64,000 bases of DNA. It comes from Blepharisma japonicum. Taxonomy: Eukaryota; Ciliophora; Heterotrichea; Heterotrichida; Blepharismidae. The stretch lies in contig CATKHK010000026.1 in NCBI GenBank assembly GCA_949751835.1, forward strand, positions 372,001-436,000, given 5' to 3'. A program made the position numbers and the translations under genes. Below are positions 42,739 through 50,902 of this stretch, piece after piece; the stretch's first letter is position 1, and each line of letters starts with the position of its first letter. The notes beneath the pieces are model-generated. The model ran no database searches, was not told the DNA's origin, and worked only from the letters and a program-made list of their open reading frames with translations.

Positions 42739-43155
42739 ATGTTAGTTCAAAGCGCTCAAAGCTCGTTTTCCATAGATTCAATCTTATCTTCTATCACCCA
42801 ACAGTGCTCTGGATTGCTCCAAAGCAGCAATTCAAACTTATCTGACTTCGAAAAGTTAGTGGGCGAAATCCAAAATAATATTTCTTTGCTCCAAAAGGCA
42901 AACGAAAATGTTATGCAGCTTGAAGATCACAGCAATAATGCAGGCAGACTTCAGAATGAAGTCTACTCAAAAATCGCAAAAATTTCTAATGAAATAGATG
43001 CTCTAAGGATAGAAAAAAGCAGGCACACTAAACTCAAAAATCGCCTCGACAGTCTAGTATACAGGTATTCGGTAGTTCCAAAATGTTTGCATTCAAGGAA
43101 GGACATAAAAAAGATTCAGAAAAAACTCAAAGACTTAGAAGAAAAAATTTTCTAA
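42739..43155 (+). CDS. small coiled-coil protein, 138 residues
   Basis: ATG at 42739, TAA at 43153-43155. Residues ~1-35 are Ser/Gln-rich ('VQSAQSSFSIDSILSSITQQ'), residues ~38-105 form a coiled coil, and the C-terminus is basic ('KDIKKIQKKLKDLEEKIF'). A single Cys pair is not arranged as a zinc site. The family is not recognised. Size and layout resemble small kinetochore or complex-bridging proteins, but that is only an impression. Confidence 0.6.
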   Translation: MLVQSAQSSFSIDSILSSITQQCSGLLQSSNSNLSDFEKLVGEIQNNISLLQKANENVMQLEDHSNNAGRLQNEVYSKIAKISNEIDALRIEKSRHTKLKNRLDSLVYRYSVVPKCLHSRKDIKKIQKKLKDLEEKIF

Positions 43156-43567
43156 GCGTTTATAAGATCAGTATATTTCGGACAAAATAACTTCACCATT
43201 CGATGTGGTAAGTAATTATAAATAAAAAATTTATTTTAAACTCCTCCTCTCAAATAATTAATATTGACTCTGAAATTGGTATTAAATTTTTATGATTCTA
43301 ATGAAGAATTATAATAAACCCTATTCAGTAAAGTAAATATAATAGGGTTTTTTTGTTAAAATATAGCTTATGAAAAATTGTAAAAGGAAAGAATTTTAAG
43401 AATGATAGTTATTACCAAGCCCAGATCTGGAATTCTGGCTTATTAGAATGGCCTGATTACTGCAAATCTATAGTAAAAAATAATGTTGAGATATTTACTA
43501 AGAGTATAATTTAATTAAACCTTCTTAAAATTATGAATTTATATACCAAGTTGTTCCCTTAATAATC
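43156..43567. other. convergent 3' region with stem-loop and T run
   Basis: About 410 bases between two convergent stops. The main feature is the stem-loop described at 43316-43357. Otherwise AT-rich with no gene. Confidence 0.6.
43316..43357 (+). terminator. 10-bp perfect stem-loop followed by T run
   Basis: Arms AAACCCTATT (43316-43325) and AATAGGGTTT (43341-43350) are perfectly complementary, with a 15-nt loop, followed directly by more T residues. In a bacterium this would be read as an intrinsic terminator. Here it lies between two convergent genes, so a role in 3' end formation is possible but not shown. Confidence 0.4.
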
Positions 43568-43876
43568 TTACCTACAACCTTTTTGCTGAGTAGATTTGCA
43601 TCTTAATTTTAATAGCATATAGGTTAAATGGCAGCTCGGAATTAAAATGACTATTGATAATGCCCAAAACCCTATTGCATTTGGAACATCTTTCAAATCA
43701 AGCCAATACTCAAATCCTACAATACCCATTGTTATACTCATAAGAATACACCCAATAGCAATAATCACTAGCGTTGGTGTTGCTTTTATTCCTTTATCAA
43801 TCTTTATCTGCTTTCGTTTAAGAAATTCGTCAAAATTCTCGTTATCGTTTTCTTCAATCGCTTTGCTAAAATTCAT
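43568..43876 (-). CDS. TMEM230-like small membrane protein
   Basis: 102 residues with two hydrophobic segments (~33-57 and ~68-91). The spacing of the 'KATPTLVIIAIGCIL' first segment and the 'ALSIVILIPSCHLTYMLLKL' second segment resembles TMEM230 (DUF778), where the second helix contains 'IPGFYHLRIAYYA'. The usual TMEM230 tail with 'GYSFDDIP' is absent. The family is linked to vesicle trafficking. Assignment is tentative; it could be an unrelated two-TM protein. Confidence 0.5.
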   Translation of the reverse strand: MNFSKAIEENDNENFDEFLKRKQIKIDKGIKATPTLVIIAIGCILMSITMGIVGFEYWLDLKDVPNAIGFWALSIVILIPSCHLTYMLLKLRCKSTQQKGCR

Positions 43877-43943
43877 TTATGCTTATTATTTCAACTTAGC
43901 ACTATTATATATATTTATTAAACTCAAAATTATATAAAATCTA

Positions 43944-44870
43944 TTAACCCCATGTAAAAATGTCAGTGTGTGAAAGCTGCTGACTGTGTTTTGTTCTTGC
44001 AATATTTTTTTCTTCTTTTGGAGACTCCCATATAAGTGGATTTCCATTACTTTTCACTTGTGGCTCTACTTTTTTTCGATGATTAAGCACAACTCCGGTG
44101 ACCACGGTATCAAGCTCTTGCTTCAGTAATTCTTTGTTTGCCCTTCTTCTGACACCTTTTGTGGTTGGATTAATAGAAGGTGGCTGGTTTAAAGGATGGT
44201 TTAGATTAGCTGAAGCACTTTGAGACCTCAATGCATTTGAAATGGCTTTTCCCAATCTCTGATAGGAAGCTCCATTCTTAACTTCGCTTTCTCTTATTAC
44301 TCTTTGTACCTAACTAGCAATTACTTCATCTGTTATAGGAACTCCTTTTTCTTTTAAAAAAGTCCCGAAATCGTCTTTGGTAACTTCACCGTTAACATAT
44401 CGTCCAATTTTCCCATACAATTCTTGCTGAAAAGGCGTTGTGTTGGTTTCATGAACAGTTGTTAAATCTGTAGACCTAAAGGTTTTTCCTACATGAGGGT
44501 TGTTGTAGTAGTCAATGTTATTTGGGATGATTTTTCTTGAAGAATACCCAAGACTTTTTAATACAGAGTGATAAGACCGATTATTATCATCCAGTACTTT
44601 ACTAAAAGCTGGAGTAATATTGACGCTGAAATCTTCTTTAAGATCTTCCACATATTGAGAACGTGAAATTCTGCCAGCATCAAATAAAGTATAAAGATCG
44701 TGGAGCTGTTCATAGGTTTCTTCTCTAAGAGCTTTAGATGAGGCTATTGAAGAAGAGCACGAAGAATGAACACTGGATGGAGCTTCTTCTGACTAGAAAT
44801 TACGTTTGAGTTTTCTCAATACACTTCCAAGTGTCTGGTATTCCTGAACTGGGGGTTGCGATCCTTGCAT
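43944..44870 (-). CDS. hypothetical protein, 298 residues, two introns
   Basis: ATG at 44868-44870; introns at 44789-44803 and 44300-44314; TAA at 43944. After an unstructured N-terminus there are two EF-hand-sized helical units ('YEQLHDLYTLFDAGRISRSQYVEDL' spread over ~49-73 and 'GEVTKDDFGTFLKEKGVPITDE' around 160-181), but the calcium-ligand pattern is incomplete. The C-terminus ends 'SHTDIFTWG'. I do not recognise a family. Ciliary microtubule-inner or flagellar-associated proteins often have this layout, which is only a suggestion. Confidence 0.65.
44300..44314 (-). other. 15-nt intron
   Basis: GTTAGGTACAAAGAG on the minus strand. It removes a TAG and splits an Ile codon (A|TA), joining 'TDEVIA' to 'IRESEVKNG' in frame. 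The GTT start is unlike the other introns. Confidence 0.65.
44789..44803 (-). other. 15-nt intron
   Basis: GTAATTTCTAGTCAG on the minus strand. It removes a TAG and splits a Gln codon (C|AA), joining 'LRKLK' to 'EAPSSVHSS' in frame. Confidence 0.8.
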
Positions 44871-45681
44871 TTTTCAATATATATAAGTTTTGTGGTGCAG
44901 ATATTAAAAATTAAGCAATAAATCTTTTTAAAATATTATTTGCTAGTACTGATGCTAAGGGTAAAAATTTTATATAAATAGAATTTTGTTGTTGTAAAAA
45001 ACTTTATTAATTGAAACTTCACATTTGTTTTTTTGCTTAAATTAATGAAATTTATAGCAAATAATGGAATTCATAGAAATGCCAATGGAATCGATACAAA
45101 CCAAAATTATAGGTTTTAGGATTTTAAATATAGGTATTGACTTATTAATCCTCATAAAAACGCTATTATACAAATTAATAATTATTGCACCTTTCTCTTT
45201 CATTCTTTCTAAAAATAATAAATAGAATTTTCAGCATTTAGTGATTTTGAAAAGCAATTTTAATAGCTTACTATAAAAGCTCAGACAAAGGTTTCTTGAT
45301 TGAACTATTATTTTTTAAAATTAATGATGATGATTATGGAACATCTTGAAAAGATGATAACTTAGAAGAATTTGAGTATAGAATTTGATTTTGATCATAT
45401 GACTAATACTACAAAGCAGCTTATTAAAACGCAAAAGCTGCTTACGGATTTTCTCTGATTATTTATTAAATCCCAAAAGAAAATATTATTTTCCCGCTTT
45501 CCTGAAAATCTTTCCCGAAGCCTCAAGATCTATCTTAAATTATTCTGAAATGTTTATATTTTTGTCCTCTACATCTCTACCTTTTATTCCTACGACTTTT
45601 TATTCAAAATTATATTTGTCCTAAAGCCCACAGCCCTCTTAAATTTTTCTGCCATTATCTCAATAATTAAAAAAGGCGCGA
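44871..45681. other. intergenic region with small stem-loop
   Basis: About 810 AT-rich bases between divergent starts. A 9-bp perfect inverted repeat lies at 45414-45443 (arms AAGCAGCTT and AAGCTGCTT, 12-nt loop). The last 140 bases before the H1-like gene are pyrimidine-rich. No gene was called. Confidence 0.5.
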
Positions 45682-46131
45682 ATGTCAACAAGCACTCCTA
45701 AAGGAAAATCAGGAACTCCTAGACGTGGAGGGTCAAGCTCTAAAAAAGAAGCAGTTGAACAAGTTGAAGAGACTAAAACTCCTTCAAAATCTGTAGAAGA
45801 AGTCAAAAGGGCAACTCCAAGATCAAGATCTCGCACCCCCGCCAAAAGTCCTAAATCCTCTGCTAAAAAGGCAACTCCAGCTAAATCACCAAAATCTGCT
45901 GCTAAAACTCCAGCAAAGACTCCAGAAAAATCCCCTGCGAAAACTCCAGCAAAGTCACCAAAATCTGCAGCCAAGTCACCTTCTAAAATGCCAAAGCAAT
46001 CAACAATGGCTGAAACTGCAGCAGCTGGAAAAGGATTCTTGGAAGATAGCAATATTCCTTCTCATCAGAAAAAGACAAGAGCTTCCTCTTCAGCAAAGAA
46101 ATCAAGAAGAAAGACACCATCTAAAGATTAA
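45682..46131 (+). CDS. H1-like basic chromatin protein with SPKS/TPAK repeats
   Basis: 149 residues, very rich in Lys, Ser, Pro, Ala and Thr, with tandem 'TPAKSPKS' and 'KTPAKTPEKSP' units at ~50-112 and a basic Ser/Arg end 'KKSRRKTPSKD'. The winged-helix globular domain of animal H1 is absent, as is known for macronuclear H1 of other ciliates. Ser-Pro and Thr-Pro sites would be targets of cyclin-dependent kinases. A role in macronuclear linker chromatin is likely. It converges on a coiled-coil gene with 4 nt between stops. Confidence 0.75.
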   Translation: MSTSTPKGKSGTPRRGGSSSKKEAVEQVEETKTPSKSVEEVKRATPRSRSRTPAKSPKSSAKKATPAKSPKSAAKTPAKTPEKSPAKTPAKSPKSAAKSPSKMPKQSTMAETAAAGKGFLEDSNIPSHQKKTRASSSAKKSRRKTPSKD

Positions 46132-46135
46132 AGAA

Positions 46136-47275
46136 TTAAATACTTTCTTCACTTTTAAAATTTTCCACCCTTGACTCCGGAGATAAATAAACACTTGAAT
46201 GAAATTCATTTGTTGAATTCAAAAACTGGGCGTCGTCAAACTTTAGTCTCATTATTGTCGAATTTAATTGTTTTTTCTGTAGCTGTAATTTCTCTATTTG
46301 ATTTTTTTGCTGCTCAACTATATTTTCTAATTGGGAATTTTTCGCCATCAATGGCTCGATTTTTTCTAATAAATCTTTTAATTTTCTTTCAGTTTCTGAT
46401 AACTTATAGTCAAGCTCAATATTATTTTCGCACATATGATTATTGCTAATTCGGGTGTATAAGCTCATCTTTTTTTCAAGGTCCAAAATTCTCTCATTTA
46501 ATTTTTCTTTAATTGTAGCTTCTTCTTTGAGCTTGTTCTCTAATGTAAGTTTAAGCTGCCGGAACACATTTAATCGATCATTTTTATCAGAAATTTCTTT
46601 TAAAGCTTTATTGTAATTTTGCTGCAATTCTTTATTTTTTTTCTCTAAAATTTGATTTTTTTTTAAAATTCCTTTGAATTCTTCTTGTCTAAACCGATTA
46701 TCATCATCTTTATTTACCAACCCCTTTACAATTTTGGCTACTTCTTTATTTTGTTCTTTAAATACTTCTTCTAATTCCTCTTTTTCTCTTCTTAGCATAG
46801 CTACTTCATTTGCCGACTTTTGCTTATAGCTTTCATAATTTTTTAAAGTTCTTTGCAAATTTTCATTTTCTTTATGCATAAATTCCAATTCATCTTTCAT
46901 TTCTTTTATAATATTCTCATACTCTTTAAGTTTTTCTAAGTCCCTATAATTTTCTTCCAAAATATCTTTATATTTTACCATTAATTCCTGATTAGTTTCA
47001 TCTTTAAATTTCAGCTCTTCTTCAACCCCTGAATGCTTGTATACTTGTAACTCTTGTTTTAAGCTATGATTTTGCTTTGTTAAATAATCAATATCCATTT
47101 TCACTTGTTCTAAATCCTTTTCGTGGGTATACATTTCATTTTTTAATTGTTCTTCTACTTCTTTTACTTTATTATCAGACTGCTGCATGGATACCTTTAG
47201 ATTTTGGTTTTGTGTCAGCAAAGTGTTATATTTCTTCGACAATAAATTGAATTGTTGCTCTAAGCGATCATCCAT
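46136..47275 (-). CDS. long coiled-coil protein, 379 residues
   Basis: ATG at 47273-47275, TAA at 46136. Nearly the whole protein (residues ~5-345) is a regular coiled coil rich in Lys, Glu, Gln, Leu and Asn, ending in a short Ser/Glu-rich tail with 'SPESRVENF'. No other domain, no membrane segment. Many ciliary and basal-body proteins look like this, but the sequence gives no family. It starts 20 nt after the stop of a small gene on the same strand. Confidence 0.75.
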   Translation of the reverse strand: MDDRLEQQFNLLSKKYNTLLTQNQNLKVSMQQSDNKVKEVEEQLKNEMYTHEKDLEQVKMDIDYLTKQNHSLKQELQVYKHSGVEEELKFKDETNQELMVKYKDILEENYRDLEKLKEYENIIKEMKDELEFMHKENENLQRTLKNYESYKQKSANEVAMLRREKEELEEVFKEQNKEVAKIVKGLVNKDDDNRFRQEEFKGILKKNQILEKKNKELQQNYNKALKEISDKNDRLNVFRQLKLTLENKLKEEATIKEKLNERILDLEKKMSLYTRISNNHMCENNIELDYKLSETERKLKDLLEKIEPLMAKNSQLENIVEQQKNQIEKLQLQKKQLNSTIMRLKFDDAQFLNSTNEFHSSVYLSPESRVENFKSEESI

Positions 47276-47295
47276 TTAAATTTTATTTAAGAAAA

Positions 47296-47634
47296 TTAAA
47301 TGTAAACTCCAGGATTTTCTCTGACACCAGCTAGCTTTTTTACCTTTTCTAGCATGTCTCTGTACTTTTCTAAAATACCTATGTTTTCTCGATAAGCTTC
47401 TTGGCAGATTTCATCTGGCTCGTTTATCAGAATTTCATTAGATTTTTCAAGCTGCTTAATTGTAAGCTCGATTTTATCAATTTCTGCTCGGAGGATTTCT
47501 TCATCAAGCATATTATTTGTGATTAAAGATTGAATGTATTCATCTGGGGATAAAGGCTTGGTCTCTTCTGGCTGCTTTCTTCTGTAGTCAGTCACATAGA
47601 TGCCTGGAAACAATTCAATCTCGGGAGGATCCAT
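47296..47634 (-). CDS. small helical protein, 112 residues
   Basis: I place the start at the ATG at 47632-47634 ('MDPPEIELFPGIYV'), because upstream codons are AT-rich and unlike protein. Residues ~1-28 contain the conserved-looking 'PGIYVTDYRRK', residues ~50-100 form a helical hairpin ('EEILRAEIDKIELTIKQLEKSNEIL' across ~47-71). It ends 'NPGVYI', echoing the 'PGIYV' near the start. No family recognised. It may be co-transcribed with the long coiled-coil gene 20 nt downstream. Confidence 0.6.
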   Translation of the reverse strand: MDPPEIELFPGIYVTDYRRKQPEETKPLSPDEYIQSLITNNMLDEEILRAEIDKIELTIKQLEKSNEILINEPDEICQEAYRENIGILEKYRDMLEKVKKLAGVRENPGVYI

Positions 47635-48294
47635 TTTAATAAAAATTATTTTTCTTTTTAGTAAATCGATTGCATCATTTCCAATCAGAAAAGGAAAAAC
47701 TTTGCTTTCTTTCAAAAAAGCTGAAATAAAATAAAAGAGAAAAGAATTTTAGAGCTCATCGATTTTAGCTAAATATGAAATTTTATTCTTATCAGATGCA
47801 AAGAAATATTATGACAAGAGTTTTACATCATATTATTAGTTAGAAAAGCTTAAATATTTCTTCATTTGTGGAATAAGTACTAATTCTACATAATTAAGCC
47901 GAATTAGATTGTCTTGAAATTAAAGTGGAATATTTTTATTTATGCGTTGCAAAATTATTTTTATAGTAATTTGTTGATAAAATAAATATTATTTATCAGT
48001 ATATTTCCACATAATTTTTCGCAGGTTACAGATGTAGTTCTTCAACTTCAGCAAATAGATTAGTCAATTTATTCAACAGCCTTGCAATGAATCTTAAACT
48101 GCATTTTAATTAATCAAAAACCTTCTGCTTCTTCAAAATCATAAAGCCTCTACTTTTATCATAATTTAAAATAAAGCCCTCATTAGAAAGCTAAAAAATA
48201 CTTCTTTTTTATTTAAAAAACGATTTCTCCTTCCAATTTTTTCTATAAAGAATAATGGCCTAATAAATTTTTCTTTAAAATAAGAATAATAAAA
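47635..48294. other. divergent intergenic region, no gene seen
   Basis: About 660 AT-rich bases between the small helical gene and a coiled-coil gene. It should contain both promoters. No conserved coding, tRNA or repeat was noted. Confidence 0.6.
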
Positions 48295-49191
48295 ATGCTT
48301 CAAACAGATATCTCTAAAGACCACAATAAAACTCAACAAGCCTTTGCAAAAGAGCTCAACGCAAGAATTTCCAAGCTAAAGGTAATCACCGAACAAAATG
48401 GCTATTCTTTTCCTGCTAACTTGCTTACAGCAGCAAAGGAATTTTCGGATAGCCTCACACAATCTCCAGCTCTGCATTGTGAGACAGAAAACTCTTCATC
48501 TTCCTTATACTCTACCAAAAAATGTGAGGTAGGGATTCCTCCGAATTCAGATCTAGAAAAAACGACCAAAAAAACGTTGGAAACATTTGAATTTGAATGC
48601 TCAAGTTTAAATTCAAGCCAAAGCGATAGTGAAGATGACAGTGACTTAGACACCACAAAGTTGAAGAAAAAGTCCAAATGCATAATTAAAGGTGTAAAAA
48701 ATCAATTAAAACAATTTGGACGAGCACAGTCCAAGTATCTGGAAAAGCACGTTAGAAATGAGACTGAAACTTCTGCATGCAAAGAAGATCTAATGGTTCT
48801 GCACAAATCTGCAAGAGAAATACTTAATGAAACGTTAAGAACCAAGCGTGAAATCAGAACAATGAGAAAAAGTGTTGAAGCTGCTCGTGAAATGGCAGAA
48901 ACTCCCGTGAAATTCCCAAATTTAAATAAAAGGGACTTTTTATTGGCAAACCGTGACTTCGTTGATGATGATTCCTCAGATATAAGAAGCCTTGCAAGGC
49001 AACTTAGGGGGATCCAAACTGAAATTGATTCAATGAATCAAAGAATCTCGACAAAGGAAGAAGAATTTAAAATACAAGAGCAAGAACAAACGGAGCTTTT
49101 GAGCACCATTTTAAAGCTCAGAGAAATGGAAGTCTGTGTCATCGATACAGAACAGAAGAAAGAATCATGCAATTTATGTACTGTTTTTTAA
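48295..49191 (+). CDS. coiled-coil protein with CaaX-type tail
   Basis: 298 residues. Residues ~1-60 helical, ~60-125 Ser/Thr/Asp-rich and probably disordered, ~130-290 two coiled-coil stretches ('QLRGIQTEIDSMNQRISTKEEE' around 238-259). The C-terminus is CNLCTVF: the last four residues Cys-Thr-Val-Phe fit a prenylation box, with another Cys three residues before it. The tail matches that of the FYVE-like coiled-coil protein at 17117-18382. Membrane attachment is inferred from the tail. No other domain. Confidence 0.75.
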   Translation: MLQTDISKDHNKTQQAFAKELNARISKLKVITEQNGYSFPANLLTAAKEFSDSLTQSPALHCETENSSSSLYSTKKCEVGIPPNSDLEKTTKKTLETFEFECSSLNSSQSDSEDDSDLDTTKLKKKSKCIIKGVKNQLKQFGRAQSKYLEKHVRNETETSACKEDLMVLHKSAREILNETLRTKREIRTMRKSVEAAREMAETPVKFPNLNKRDFLLANRDFVDDDSSDIRSLARQLRGIQTEIDSMNQRISTKEEEFKIQEQEQTELLSTILKLREMEVCVIDTEQKKESCNLCTVF

Positions 49192-49241
49192 GTGGTAATT
49201 AACTATAATACTTATCATTATGTTTTTGCATTTATGATAAT

Positions 49242-50060
49242 ATGGTGTTATATTTCATTGGGCTAGGACTAGGAGATGAGAAAGATATCACCGTCAAAGG
49301 CTTAGAAGCAGTACAAAAATCTGCTTATATTTACTTAGAATCATACACATCTTGCCTAATCACCCCAAAATCCAAGCTAGAAGAGTTTTATGGAAAGCCA
49401 ATTATTGAAGCTGATAGAATTATGGTAGAATCAGGCTGTGATGAAATGCTCGAAAGGTCAAAAAATAATGATGTTTCCTTTCTCGTTGTAGGTGACCCAT
49501 TTTGTGCTACAACTCATTCAGACTTATTCATGCGTGCTGCTAAATTACACATTCAGCTTATCGTAATCCACAATGCTTCAATATTCACGGCCATTGGCTA
49601 TAGTGGCCTTCAGCTCTACAAGTTTGGAGAAACTGTTTCAGTTCCTTTCTTTACTGAAAGATGGAGACCTTATTCCTTTTACAACAAAATTTTAGAAAAC
49701 AAGAGAAGAGGGCTGCATACTCTAGTGCTTTTAGATATAAAGGTCAAAGAACAAAGTGAAGAAGATCTAATGCGAGGAAGACTTGTTTTCCAGCCACCTC
49801 GCTTTATGACCGCAAATATTGCTTGTCAACAGATCTTAGAAGCTGAGGATAATACACAAAGCGGGCTTATTCAAAGAAACGACCTTGTTATTGGACTCTT
49901 AAGAATGGGAACCCCACAACAAGCAATAGTTGTAAAACCAATTGAAGAAATGGCGAATATGGAAAACCTAGGCGATCCTCTGCATTCTTTAATTATCCCA
50001 GGCGAATTGCACGAAATTGAGCAAGAAATGATGCAATTTCATAGTAACACAATAAATTAA
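49242..50060 (+). CDS. DPH5: diphthine methyl ester synthase
   Basis: 272 residues, full length for DPH5. Tetrapyrrole-methylase-like fold: 'LYFIGLGLGDEKDITVKGLEAV' at the start, 'LVVGDPFCATTHSDL' in the SAM site, 'NASIFTAIGYSGLQLYKFG', and 'IGLLRMGTPQQ' late. It transfers methyl groups from SAM to the modified His of elongation factor 2 to make diphthine, in the cytosol. All Trp codons are TGG. Its TAA is followed after 5 nt by the ATG of the XK-related gene. Confidence 0.95.
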   Translation: MVLYFIGLGLGDEKDITVKGLEAVQKSAYIYLESYTSCLITPKSKLEEFYGKPIIEADRIMVESGCDEMLERSKNNDVSFLVVGDPFCATTHSDLFMRAAKLHIQLIVIHNASIFTAIGYSGLQLYKFGETVSVPFFTERWRPYSFYNKILENKRRGLHTLVLLDIKVKEQSEEDLMRGRLVFQPPRFMTANIACQQILEAEDNTQSGLIQRNDLVIGLLRMGTPQQAIVVKPIEEMANMENLGDPLHSLIIPGELHEIEQEMMQFHSNTIN

Positions 50061-50065
50061 AAATA

Positions 50066-50728
50066 ATGGGATTAAAAATTGATACTCTTTTATTTATTCT
50101 TGGAGGTTTCGCTCGGCTTGCTGATGTAGCAACTGATGCTTGGTATATTTCAACACAAAAATACACAAGTGAAGGACTGTATATTGCATCAATTTGCATT
50201 GTTTGTGCACCTACTACATTTTTATTACTTTTTATTACCTTAACTATAGGCTATGACTATTTCAAAGGGAGACGAGAATATTTAAAAGTCAGGATCATGC
50301 TTGGCCTAGGAATGGCTTTTGGCGAACAAATTGGGATTACGCTCTTCTTTTTTGGAATTTATTTTTACGCTGAAAAAGCTCCAAGAGAACAAAGAGACTT
50401 AGTTGATTTTCTATCGAAAATGGCTGGGCTAATGGAAGCATTTTTGAAAACAATCCCGCTTGTAATTATTCAGGTCTATAATAGTGGGACTATTGGACGA
50501 TGGAATTATATTTTAATAGTTTCTATTAGCTGCAGCATTATAGGATTGGTTTATACATGTGCTATGGTACTGTATATGTATGATAAAATCACAGGCAAAG
50601 ATGTGCCTGAACAAGAAGTCGAAAATAATGTAACGGTGTCTGAAAATTCTACCCTTGATAATAAAGTCCATCCAAAATCAGCTTGGGTAATTACAGAAGA
50701 AGATTTGGTCGCTTATAATAATATTTAA
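50066..50728 (+). CDS. XK-related-type membrane protein
   Basis: 220 residues, about five hydrophobic segments (~5-28, ~38-62, ~75-100, ~118-145, ~150-175). The first holds 'LADVATDAWYI', like the 'LADxxTD' signature of XK/XKR proteins, and the fourth has 'MEAFLKTIPLVIIQVYN', like 'FEAxLExxPQLILQLY'. XK-related proteins include lipid scramblases of the plasma membrane. It is shorter than animal XKRs, and the cytosolic tail is acidic. The start cannot be much later, since the first membrane segment begins at residue ~5. Confidence 0.65.
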   Translation: MGLKIDTLLFILGGFARLADVATDAWYISTQKYTSEGLYIASICIVCAPTTFLLLFITLTIGYDYFKGRREYLKVRIMLGLGMAFGEQIGITLFFFGIYFYAEKAPREQRDLVDFLSKMAGLMEAFLKTIPLVIIQVYNSGTIGRWNYILIVSISCSIIGLVYTCAMVLYMYDKITGKDVPEQEVENNVTVSENSTLDNKVHPKSAWVITEEDLVAYNNI

Positions 50729-50902
50729 TTGAGAATTTTTATGAATAAAATTTTAGAATTATTTGATAATTTTTGAGGCCAAAAATGGAATAATAAATAT
50801 TTAATTATGGGAACGATGATACTCGTCACTACCACTGATATGTGATTATTATTATTCTGCTTCACTGACCCAAATTTATGATTATTTATATACTTACAAT
50901 GA

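Noticed and set aside
45400-45693. ~98-codon plus-strand frame from an ATG near 45400 that runs into the H1-like start
   Set aside because: It overlaps the H1-like gene in another frame and has no recognisable composition. With only two stop codons such frames arise by chance.
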